Source of the DNA: Microcaldota archaeon
GTDB lineage: Archaea > Micrarchaeota > Micrarchaeia > Micrarchaeales > CABMGC01
Reading direction: 5' to 3'
NCBI GenBank assembly: GCA_021804305.1
Contig: JAJZKF010000036.1
Coordinates: 1-5,817 of the forward strand
DNA: 5,817 nt
Part shown: in pieces, positions 1-5,561 of the stretch
Layout: each line of letters starts with the position of its first letter
Numbering within the stretch: position 1 is the stretch's first letter
The notes under the pieces: generated by a model
The model's input: only the letters and a program-made list of their open reading frames with translations
Told to the model about the DNA's origin: nothing
Database searches by the model: none
Position numbers and translations under genes: made by a program

Positions 1-835
1 CGTGGCCCAGGCTGCTTCCTGCCTTTAGGGCAAACGTTGGGGTGCTGAAGAAGAAGATGCTGTTGTAAGGGCTGGATGCGGTAAAGTTCGAGTATGGGAT
101 CAGGGCAGAGTATTCCTGCACCGTGTTCTGTATGGCCTGGCCGCTGCAGGATACGGATCTTGAGAAATTCTTTCCTACATAGATCACCGTATCGCCGTTG
201 CCGAGCAGGGTCATTATTGATATGTTCTCATAGTTTGTGCACTTCTCAGCATATGTGGAATTGGGCAGGAGGATGTCTGGTATGAGACCTGATGGGATTA
301 TGACTGTCGAATTATGAGGTATTGTTGAGAGCTTGTTTATGTCAACATAGCTCAGGCTCGAGCTTCCGAGGTATAGGCCGTAGCTGTGCATGGATGCATT
401 GAGCGCTACGAATAGGCTAGAGCCTATGAAGCATTGCACGCAGTAACCCTCAAGATTTACCAGGTATACCGGCTCTGATGGATTTGACGGATATATGGAG
501 ACGGTAAGGTTTGACGAGGATGAATTTGACTGGAAGTAGCCAACCTTCGCATAACCCACAAGGTAGTTTGAGTTGTTGTATGTGAGCATTCCGTATTGGG
601 ATATTGATAGGCTGCCGGATATCGGCCCGGTAGGAGTGGCGTTTACTGTAGGAAGGGATCTAATCTGGCCCTGGACATACAGGACAATTCCGCCGACTAT
701 CAGGAGTAAGACTATTGCAACGATTATTATGATATTTACAACAGACCCGCTGCCCGAGAATGCGGATTTCTTTATCGGTTTTATCCCAGAGTCGCTGCGC
801 CCTGCAGACCCCGTAAAATCTCTTCCATCAGCCAT
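1..835 (-). CDS. Single-TM, sequon-rich exported surface protein (3' end outside window)
   Basis: An open frame starts at ATG 835 and runs uninterrupted for 278 codons to base 1, so the C-terminus is missing. Residues 1-31 are polar and likely cytosolic (Gly/Ser/Lys-rich). Residues about 32-54 form one hydrophobic segment (NIIIIVAIVLLLIVGG is its core), which would act as a signal anchor. The rest is a Ser/Asn/Tyr-rich outer domain. It holds ten N-x-S/T sequons, at N65, N87, N104, N109, N146, N175, N192, N204, N223 and N250, and four Cys (132, 135, 199, 230). Sequon density of this kind is usual in archaeal S-layer and pilus-associated glycoproteins. The stretch with LLGNGDTVIYVGKNFS (about 210-225) looks like the edge of an alpha/beta fold. 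I do not recognise the family. It is the last visible gene of the minus-strand operon, 10 nt after the 52-aa gene. Inference: the cell-surface component of the secretion-like system. Confidence 0.85.
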   Translation of the reverse strand, partial: MADGRDFTGSAGRSDSGIKPIKKSAFSGSGSVVNIIIIVAIVLLLIVGGIVLYVQGQIRSLPTVNATPTGPISGSLSISQYGMLTYNNSNYLVGYAKVGYFQSNSSSSNLTVSIYPSNPSEPVYLVNLEGYCVQCFIGSSLFVALNASMHSYGLYLGSSSLSYVDINKLSTIPHNSTVIIPSGLIPDILLPNSTYAEKCTNYENISIMTLLGNGDTVIYVGKNFSRSVSCSGQAIQNTVQEYSALIPYSNFTASSPYNSIFFFSTPTFALKAGSSLGH

Positions 836-845
836 CAAACTTCAC

Positions 846-1004
846 TTAGTTGGAATCGACCGGCTTCTCCTTAAGCAGATACTTCTTTATTAGGGAGTCA
901 ACGAACCTTGAGAACTTGTTGGACTCATCCTTGAGCGGCTTTTTTATTGTGCAGACCTTTACGTTGCTCACGGTGCGGTTTATGTTTACATAGTACACTG
1001 CCAT
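846..1004 (-). CDS. 52-aa basic hypothetical protein
   Basis: A short frame runs from ATG 1004 to TAA 846-848 and encodes 52 residues, beginning MAVYYVNINRTVSNVKVCTI and ending KEKPVDSN. It is rich in Lys and has no TM segment. The first ~20 residues alternate like beta strands, and the last ~25 (SNKFSRFVDSLIKKYLLKEK) look like an amphipathic helix. The gene sits in a 176-nt space between two better-supported genes, 9 nt after the stop of the coiled-coil/wHTH gene and 10 nt before the surface-protein start. A GTGAT-like ribosome-binding motif lies just before the ATG. An in-frame GTG at 1013 would add three residues. Codon use (ATA, AAG, CTT) matches the neighbours. The function is unknown. 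The tight, co-directional placement is the main reason to call it real. Confidence 0.65.
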   Translation of the reverse strand: MAVYYVNINRTVSNVKVCTIKKPLKDESNKFSRFVDSLIKKYLLKEKPVDSN

Positions 1005-1013
1005 TCCAATCAC

Positions 1014-1769
1014 TTAGCTCTTCAACTCGATATAACCCAGCGAGACCATCTTGTCCAGTATCTGCTCCACCCGGGTTGGTGAGAGGTTGTGGTCCTTTGA
1101 GAATGCAATAACGTCTATTGAACTATTATGAACTGTGATCCATTCCTCCACAAGCGCCATGAGCGACTCGTCGCTGTATTTTTGGAGGGCCCCTAGCTGC
1201 TCCTTGACCACCTTATTCTCTTCTGATAGTTGCGCCGATTGAAGGGTGAGGTTCCGATTGGACGCTGATATCTCTATGTTTATCCTCTTCTGCTCCCTGT
1301 AATCTGTAAGGAGTGAGTCGTACTTGTTGTAAAGGGAGGTGTAGGTCTGCGATAGACCCGATACAAGGCCTTCGAGTATCGAATCTACATACTGTATGAA
1401 CTTGGCCTGATTTATGGTATACTTGTCCGAGACCATTGACAGGACGGAGGACATCTCCTTTAGGACCTCGGCCCTCCTGAGGTTGAGACTGGTGTCGGGT
1501 ATAAGAGAATAGGTTAGCGTTAGGCTGTCTGCCCTCAGTTTTATGACGTGAAATAGATACGGCTTCTTGCTTATGTTCCTGCTCTCCACCTTTGCGAGAG
1601 TGAGCTCTGTTGGCTCGAACTGCACAGAATAGAATGGCAGCTTGCCCAGAGTGTCGCGGATGTCATCAAGCGAGCCGTTTAGCTTTGCATCTATTGTGAA
1701 TTCCTCGACTTTAGGCTGGAGTGCGCTCTGGTCGTTTTGAGGCTGGGCGTCTGGCAACTGAACCACCAT
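1014..1769 (-). CDS. Coiled-coil protein with C-terminal winged-helix domain
   Basis: A 251-residue soluble protein with no signal or TM segment. Residues 1-22 are a polar, Gln/Asp-rich, probably disordered leader. Residues 23-135 form a mixed alpha/beta domain (for example VIKLRADSLTLTYSLIPD), then helices. Residues about 143-197 have heptad-like hydrophobic spacing with many Glu/Gln/Lys and are predicted coiled coil. Residues about 200-251 resemble a winged helix-turn-helix: a first helix (SLMALVEEWI), a middle helix (DVIAFSKDHNLS), a recognition helix (PTRVEQILDKMVSLG) and a terminal strand (YIELK). That last pattern is typical of archaeal MarR/ArsR-like and 'GYIE' wings. It follows the Cys/TM gene by 22 nt. 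Inference: either an operon regulator that dimerises through the coiled coil, or a scaffold in which the wHTH binds protein. I do not recognise a named family. Start ATG 1769 is the first in frame. Confidence 0.85.
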   Translation of the reverse strand: MVVQLPDAQPQNDQSALQPKVEEFTIDAKLNGSLDDIRDTLGKLPFYSVQFEPTELTLAKVESRNISKKPYLFHVIKLRADSLTLTYSLIPDTSLNLRRAEVLKEMSSVLSMVSDKYTINQAKFIQYVDSILEGLVSGLSQTYTSLYNKYDSLLTDYREQKRINIEISASNRNLTLQSAQLSEENKVVKEQLGALQKYSDESLMALVEEWITVHNSSIDVIAFSKDHNLSPTRVEQILDKMVSLGYIELKS

Positions 1770-1791
1770 AACATATTGATATTAGGCATAT

Positions 1792-2163
1792 TTATTGTTT
1801 ATGCTTAATTTTGGCCGGTTTTTTCTGGTCCATGACTAGTCCGGGGGTGTAATTGACCAGTGATATCAGGTAAAGCGCTGCGATAACCAGTGCGGAAAGG
1901 GCGATTGTATTGATGTTTATTGAGATTATTAGGCCCAGTATGGCGAATATGAATCCGAGGGCCAAGTAAAGGTTCTTTCTCGATGTGAAGCGATCTCTCT
2001 TCTTCTTGTATGCCTCCATGTCATCGCCGCACACAACAAGGCTGTTGCCCTGCAGGCTGTGCGTCACATTGCCCTTGAACCATCTTAAGAACTGGAGCAC
2101 GCGGTCATCCTTGATCGCGATCCCGGTCTTCCTCTTTCCACACATTATGCAATAAGTCGGCAT
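1792..2163 (-). CDS. Two-TM membrane protein with N-terminal Cys cluster (degenerate zinc ribbon)
   Basis: A 123-residue protein whose ATG directly abuts the stop of the upstream gene (tgaATG), so translation is probably coupled. The N-terminus starts MPTYCIMCGKRK, giving C5-x2-C8. A third Cys lies at C45 in SLVVCGDDME. A four-Cys zinc ribbon would need a second CxxC here, but the position two residues after G46 is Asp (D48). The site is therefore either three-Cys plus another ligand (H35 is a candidate) or degenerate. Residues 49-62 are strongly basic (AYKKKRDRFTSRK), followed by two hydrophobic helices at about 64-82 and 86-104 with a short loop, then a basic tail (KKPAKIKHKQ). Both termini probably face the cytosol (positive-inside rule). 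The role is unknown. Its position after the ATPase suggests a membrane-bound accessory of the machine. The call of a membrane protein is firm; zinc binding is inference. Confidence 0.85.
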   Translation of the reverse strand: MPTYCIMCGKRKTGIAIKDDRVLQFLRWFKGNVTHSLQGNSLVVCGDDMEAYKKKRDRFTSRKNLYLALGFIFAILGLIISININTIALSALVIAALYLISLVNYTPGLVMDQKKPAKIKHKQ

Positions 2164-2472
2164 TCATTCAACCTTTAGCTCGACGAGCTTACCGAAGGTG
2201 TTCTTTATCTTCTCCTCCTCAAGCACGTCGAATATGTTTGATATTGTAACATCATCTATGCCAGCGCGCCTGAAGAGGTTGACTATGTTATTGTGCTTGA
2301 GCCCGGCATTCTGGAGCATTCCCGTGAACATTATTATGTTGACGTGCCTGTGCATGCGGTCTAGCTGCGCTAGTATTGAATCGGTATTCTTGTCGCTGAC
2401 CTTGAAGCTGGATAGAATCCTCTTGAGCTCTATCTTGCTTATAGTAAAAGTTCCTCCCACATCATTCACCAT
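2164..2472 (-). CDS. Small helical protein homologous to the C-terminal domain of the adjacent ATPase
   Basis: 102 residues from ATG 2472, which overlaps the ATPase stop (atggtgaaTGA arrangement). A GTG at 2484 would add four residues, but the ATG is preferred. The protein is soluble and almost wholly helical. Its middle and end (KNTDSILAQLDRM, then NIVNLFRRAGIDDVTISNIF) line up with the last ~58 residues of the VirB4-like ATPase (VNTDAIDGIMNELDS, then ELIVSFLRGSGISDQLITRAF). Shared features are NTD, a Leu-Asp pair, FxxML/FVRIML, IVxxxR, GI(S/D)D, and a final Ile-x3-Phe. This supports a shared fold or a duplication. The family is unrecognised. Inference: a small adaptor that mimics or pairs with the ATPase tail, with translation coupled to it by the overlap. 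The downstream gene starts immediately after its TGA. Confidence 0.85.
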   Translation of the reverse strand: MVNDVGGTFTISKIELKRILSSFKVSDKNTDSILAQLDRMHRHVNIIMFTGMLQNAGLKHNNIVNLFRRAGIDDVTISNIFDVLEEEKIKNTFGKLVELKVE

Positions 2473-3677
2473 AGCTAAATGCACGGGTTATTAGCTGATC
2501 CGATATGCCGCTGCCCCTTAGGAAGGATACGATAAGCTCCCTTTGCAGTTTCTGGCCGAGCATTATCCTGACGAATTCCTTAAGGTCGACGAGCCTGTTC
2601 TTTGAATCGAGCTCGTTCATTATGCCGTCTATCGCATCGGTGTTTACCTCGCTCTCTATCAGCTTGGACCTAAGGAACGGCTTCTCGAAGGAGTACTCCT
2701 TCTGTATCGACAGGTCCCTGAGCTCGGTCTCTGTGAGCAGGTCGGCTAGAGTTATAGTGTAGACGTCAAGAGGAACCTCTCCGACCACCCTGTTTATTAT
2801 GAATGTTGATGGGAATTGCTGCGAAGTCTGGAAGGACAGGTCTATGGCAGCCTGCCCGACGCCGAGTTTTCCTATCTCGCCCCTTATGAACTGCGAGAAA
2901 TTAAGGGATCCCTGTATATAGTCCATGAACTTCTGGAATTTTATCTTCAATATTACGTTCGTGCCGACGTTGGAGAATATGGCCTCGTTTATGTCCGTAG
3001 GATTCTGGGACGCAACTATTAGTCCGAACTGGTACTTTCTTCCTTCCCTTATTATTGTTATGGCATCGCTGCGCTCATCGCTTGCGACCTTCCATGCCTC
3101 GTCGAGCACTATTATGGCCTTTAGGCCCTTGGCCGCGCTCCAACCCTCGAGCCTCATCTTCTCCTTGAGCGTCTGCAGGATGAAGAGCGCTGCAAGAGCC
3201 CTGAACTTCTCGTCTGGCAGGCCTGAAAGGTCTATGGCGACCAGCCCGGAGCGTATTATCTTGTCGAGGTCTATTGTGCTCTTCTGGGCAAAGTAGTCCT
3301 CGCCCTCACGTGAGAACTGTCTGAGCCTGTATATCGCATTCTCGAGCTCTGCTGGGTACTGATAAGTGCCCTCCTGCAGCTTCTCCTCCAGAAGGCTAAC
3401 GACATCCTTGAGCGTGGGGGCATCCCTATCTCCTACAGGAACGCTTGCCATTATGAACCCGGCGTTGAGATACGACTGCTCGATGGCCTCCGAGGTGAGC
3501 CTCTTCTGCTCCGGGAAGTTTGATATGTCCGTCAATATGTCAAGGGAGTTCATTATCTGCTTGACCCTGTCTATCGGCTTTGCTCCGGCAAGGTCCATCA
3601 GGTTGAGGTAGTCTCCCTTCCCAAAGGAGACAATCGTGCCTCCGCTCTGCTTCACCCATCCCTTGTACTCTCCGGCC
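2462..3677 (-). CDS. VirB4/TraC-type (HerA superfamily) ATPase, C-terminal ~400 residues, 5' end lost at junction
   Basis: The open frame extends to GTG 3838, but only the part below about 3677 looks like VirB4. Residue numbers here count from 3838. GEYKGWVKQSGG (56-67) matches the conserved segment that follows the P-loop strand in VirB4/HerA ATPases (DPxGEY, then GG), and LNLMDL (78-83) matches the usual 'NPLDL' site. The Walker B strand is AIIVLDEAW (241-249). REGRKYQFGLIVASQNPTDI (264-283) is the RK / TQ-PsDI motif. LGVGQAAIDL (325-334) is the 'lGeGqall' strand. The Walker A loop and the N-terminal domain are absent. In type IV secretion and conjugation, VirB4 is a membrane-associated hexameric ATPase that energises pilus assembly and substrate transfer. 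The last ~58 residues are a helical extension repeated in the next gene. The frame upstream of residue 55 (Ser-rich, hydrophobic) is antisense to another gene and should not be counted as part of this protein. Confidence 0.85.
3446..3556 (+). repeat. 111-bp direct repeat, internal copy (within VirB4-like gene)
   Basis: Bases 3446-3556 are identical, by eye, to 5707-5817, in the same orientation at an offset of 2261. The base before the match differs (t at 3445, g at 5706), so the left border is sharp. The right border cannot be judged because the second copy reaches the window edge. This copy encodes, on the minus strand, the VirB4-like segment running from IMNSLDILTD to AGFIMA. Confidence 0.95.
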
Positions 3678-3681
3678 GCAG
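3671..3681. other. Inverted junction between minus-strand ATPase and plus-strand gene X
   Basis: On the left the minus strand codes AGEYKGW of the ATPase. On the right the plus strand codes the coherent tail of another protein (DNEILKRPKK onward). VirB4 relatives usually have Asp-Pro two to three residues before this GEY, but here the frame reads Ser-Ala-Ala, so the break is about 3674-3680. The Walker A segment that should follow within some 30 codons is missing. This is a strand-switching junction, either an assembly or amplification chimera or a true inversion with deletion. Confidence 0.75.
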
Positions 3682-3812
3682 ATAACGAAATTCTCAAAAG
3701 GCCAAAGAAGCATGCAAATCCCAAAAAACCCCCTGCCACTGGCCAGGAAGAGGAAACTGGAAAACAAGCAGAAACTCTAGAAACCGGGTCTGACGAGGAA
3801 GAAGACGAGTAA
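3678..3812 (+). CDS. C-terminal tail of an unidentified protein X (5' end missing)
   Basis: The frame ending at TAA 3810-3812 reads AADNEILKRPKKHANPKKPP, then TGQEEETGKQAETLETGSDE and EEDE. This is a low-complexity tail that is basic first and strongly acidic at the end. The composition is typical of a disordered charged C-terminus and not of an antisense frame, which here gives an implausible Ser-run and hydrophobic peptide on the minus strand. The frame stays open leftwards to 3612, but that part is antisense to the ATPase and has no suitable start, so the real gene begins outside this segment. In the presumed native order, X lies directly upstream of the two paralogous membrane-protein genes, separated from them by an 85-nt promoter-bearing gap. 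The function cannot be told from the tail. Known: archaeal proteins often carry acidic tails. Inference: X is a separate transcription unit. Confidence 0.6.
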   Translation, partial: ADNEILKRPKKHANPKKPPATGQEEETGKQAETLETGSDEEEDE

Positions 3813-3856
3813 GTCATTTTCAAGCTATCAAATAACACAACTACCTCCTTGATAAG

Positions 3857-3880
3857 CTATTAAATAGTTTAATACTAATA
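3857..3880 (+). promoter_or_regulatory. Candidate archaeal promoter (TATA box) for the membrane-protein operon
   Basis: The 85-nt gap after gene X is AT-rich and contains ctattaaatag (3857-3867), a perfect 5-nt-arm palindrome that includes a TATA-like TTAAATAG element, followed by tttaatacta. The element centre is ~34 nt before the TTG start at 3898. With the usual archaeal TATA-to-start-site spacing of about 25 nt, transcription would begin near 3889-3892, giving an almost leaderless mRNA. No convincing Shine-Dalgarno sequence precedes the start, which fits this reading. The palindrome could also be an operator. Confidence 0.5.
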
Positions 3881-3897
3881 TCTAGGCAGTGGTATGA

Positions 3898-4731
3898 TTG
3901 AATAGTCAAAGCCAGATGCTCGTTTTCGCCATAGCAGTAGGCGTAGGGATAGTCTGCGTCGTGATAATGAGCTTCATACCTGTCGGTCTCGCGCCGCTTG
4001 CCCTAATAATTGCCATTCTTGCTCTCCTTTCCGGTATAATCGCATTTGCCACAAAGGACTATCTATTCCTCTTCGAGCCTATAACAAAAATGAAGCACAT
4101 GAACATAGTTGTCGATGAGAACGAGCCCTATTACATGACCCCGAGCGGCAATGCGATAGTTGTGAGACGCAACAACGATATTTTCGCCACATCCTTCGTG
4201 AAGATCCCAATATACAGCACGGCTACCGAGATGGACGATGACCAGAAGTACAATTTTGCGATGCTATTTGCGAGGCTTGTGAGCATAAGCAAGACGCCGA
4301 TGAGGCTCTCCTCACAGCTGCACTCTATAAACAAGGACGACTACATCGCAAGGGTTAATGCAAAGCTAAGCGAGTCGGAGGGAAGATACAATACGCTTCA
4401 GGGAGACAAGAATGCAGACCCCAAGGCCCTTGACAGGGTGAAGGGAGAGGTGACAATGTGGCGCAACCTTCTTGACAACGTGTCCAGGAGCAACTCTCAG
4501 CAGCTTGAGGTATACGCCAGCATATCCGCGGCAGGAAATTCGGAGGATGAGGCAGTGAATCTGGTCACCATAAAGGCCGAGGAGATCGCAGCAGGAATAA
4601 GCACAACCCTCGGAGTCGCCGCATCAATGATAACCGGAAACGAGATCCTGATATTCATAGAGCCTGATCGGATGATACCGCCAGCAACCATATCCGAGGT
4701 AATGAAGTACAAGACTGCTCCGGCGGCGTGA
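3898..4731 (+). CDS. Two-TM membrane protein with VirB4 N-terminal-like domain (paralogue 1)
   Basis: 277 residues from TTG 3898, or 271 from ATG 3916. An in-frame TGA at 3895-3897 fixes the upstream limit. An ATG at 3894 is out of frame and opens only a three-codon ORF. Two hydrophobic helices lie at about 7-28 and 30-53, with a very short loop, so the rest is probably cytosolic. Residues 60-270 form a soluble alpha/beta domain: strands around NAIVVRRNNDIFATSF; a helix FAMLFARLVSISK; SSQLHSINKDDYIARVNAKL; a Lys/Asp-rich helical hairpin (150-200); strand QLEVYASIS; a helix with NLVTIKAEEIAAGISTTLGV. This order, with a helix-hairpin followed by a strand and a helix, resembles the N-terminal domain of VirB4/CagE/TrbE proteins and PrgI-type membrane partners. 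That is pattern recognition, not a search result. The gene overall resembles its downstream neighbour, 4 nt away. Likely role: membrane anchor or partner of the VirB4-like ATPase. Confidence 0.85.
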   Translation: MNSQSQMLVFAIAVGVGIVCVVIMSFIPVGLAPLALIIAILALLSGIIAFATKDYLFLFEPITKMKHMNIVVDENEPYYMTPSGNAIVVRRNNDIFATSFVKIPIYSTATEMDDDQKYNFAMLFARLVSISKTPMRLSSQLHSINKDDYIARVNAKLSESEGRYNTLQGDKNADPKALDRVKGEVTMWRNLLDNVSRSNSQQLEVYASISAAGNSEDEAVNLVTIKAEEIAAGISTTLGVAASMITGNEILIFIEPDRMIPPATISEVMKYKTAPAA

Positions 4732-4735
4732 TTAA

Positions 4736-5557
4736 ATGGACGAGACGACTATAGTTTACCTTGCGGCATCGATTCTTGTTGCAATCCTAGTGTTCACCGC
4801 GTCTTCAAGGTTTGGGATCTTCGGAATACTGATGGACGTGCTCGCCGGCCTTACCGTTATACTTATACTTCTTCTAGCATTCGCAGACTTCCTGCTCGTG
4901 CCGGTTATAACGCGCCTTCTTGGAATAACCATAACACCAGCAAAGAACTTCACTATAACAAGCAGCCAGGATTCGGTTATAAAGTATTCAAACGGCATAT
5001 ATTATGCAACAGGATACCTTACCGCCAACGTATACAACTACATATTCACCGCGGAGCGTACGGTTGATGACCGTTCCGAGCTGGTCGCTGCAGCAGAGAA
5101 ATGGGAGAAGGCCATAATGAACCTCAAGTTCCCGTTCAAGTTCAACCTAATAGCCGCATCGGAGGACATACAGAAGTACCGTGACGAATTGGAGACCAAG
5201 AGGGGGCTTCTCGAATTCCAGTATTCGAAGGAGATGCAGTCTACAAATCCCAACCCGATGGGCCTTGAGAACATGCAAAGGGAGATAAACGTTATACAGA
5301 CAAGGATAGACAAGATAGGGGAGGGGGAGAAGCCGGTAAACAGCATAATGTATCTGGAGTCGACCGCCGTAGGAGTAAGCCTAAAGGACGCGCAGGACGC
5401 CCTTACAAACCAGCTCAGCGAGCTCCAGACAGTCTTCAATGTATTCGACCTGAGCCTGATCAGGGTGACGGGCCGGGAGGTATACTCACTCTTCAACTTC
5501 AATTACATCATACCTGATGAGAAGGAGATGTTCACAATCTTCAATACGCAAAACTGA
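4736..5557 (+). CDS. Two-TM membrane protein with VirB4 N-terminal-like domain (paralogue 2)
   Basis: 273 residues from ATG 4736, four bases after the upstream stop, so co-transcribed and probably translationally coupled. Two hydrophobic helices lie at about 5-22 and 36-58. The soluble part follows the same plan as the preceding protein. VIKYSNGIYYATGYL (81-95) matches VVRRNNDIFATSF there. Helix ELVAAAEKWEKAIMNL (115-130) corresponds to FAMLFARLVSI. FKFNLIAASEDIQKYRDELE (134-153) corresponds to MRLSSQLHSINKDDYIARVN. A charged helical hairpin (144-197) then leads to the strand NSIMYLESTAVG and the helix DALTNQLSELQTVFNVFDLS. Residues at the end (NYIIPDEKEMFTIFN) are extra. Sequence identity with the neighbour is low, so the duplication is old. 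Inference: the two form a heteromeric membrane base for the ATPase. Alternatives are an unrelated mechanosensing or transport pair, which I consider less likely given the context. Confidence 0.85.
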   Translation: MDETTIVYLAASILVAILVFTASSRFGIFGILMDVLAGLTVILILLLAFADFLLVPVITRLLGITITPAKNFTITSSQDSVIKYSNGIYYATGYLTANVYNYIFTAERTVDDRSELVAAAEKWEKAIMNLKFPFKFNLIAASEDIQKYRDELETKRGLLEFQYSKEMQSTNPNPMGLENMQREINVIQTRIDKIGEGEKPVNSIMYLESTAVGVSLKDAQDALTNQLSELQTVFNVFDLSLIRVTGREVYSLFNFNYIIPDEKEMFTIFNTQN

Positions 5558-5561
5558 TCGC

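Noticed and set aside
573..893. Plus-strand 106-codon open frame
   Set aside because: It is antisense to the surface-protein TM region and the 52-aa gene, which are in a coherent operon. The translation has no domain-like pattern.
1770..1800. Internal promoter before the coiled-coil/wHTH gene (ataaatat)
   Set aside because: The AT-rich stretch overlaps the end of the upstream gene and its spacing to ATG 1769 (about 22 nt) is short. It is too weak to list as a feature.
2925..3296. Plus-strand 123-codon frame inside the ATPase gene
   Set aside because: It is a shadow of the ATPase, whose Walker B and RK/SQNPTD motifs lie on the other strand over the same bases.
3678..3838. N-terminal extension of the ATPase frame (GTG 3838, Ser-run and hydrophobic stretch that could pass as a signal/TM segment)
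   Set aside because: The Ser run is simply the antisense of GAG/GAA/GAC codons of gene X's acidic tail, and the VirB4 motif order requires a P-loop before GEYKGW, which is absent.
5038..5502. Minus-strand 154-codon open frame
   Set aside because: It is antisense to paralogue 2, which has TM helices, a paralogue and operon spacing in its favour. The antisense product is Ser/Arg-rich low complexity.
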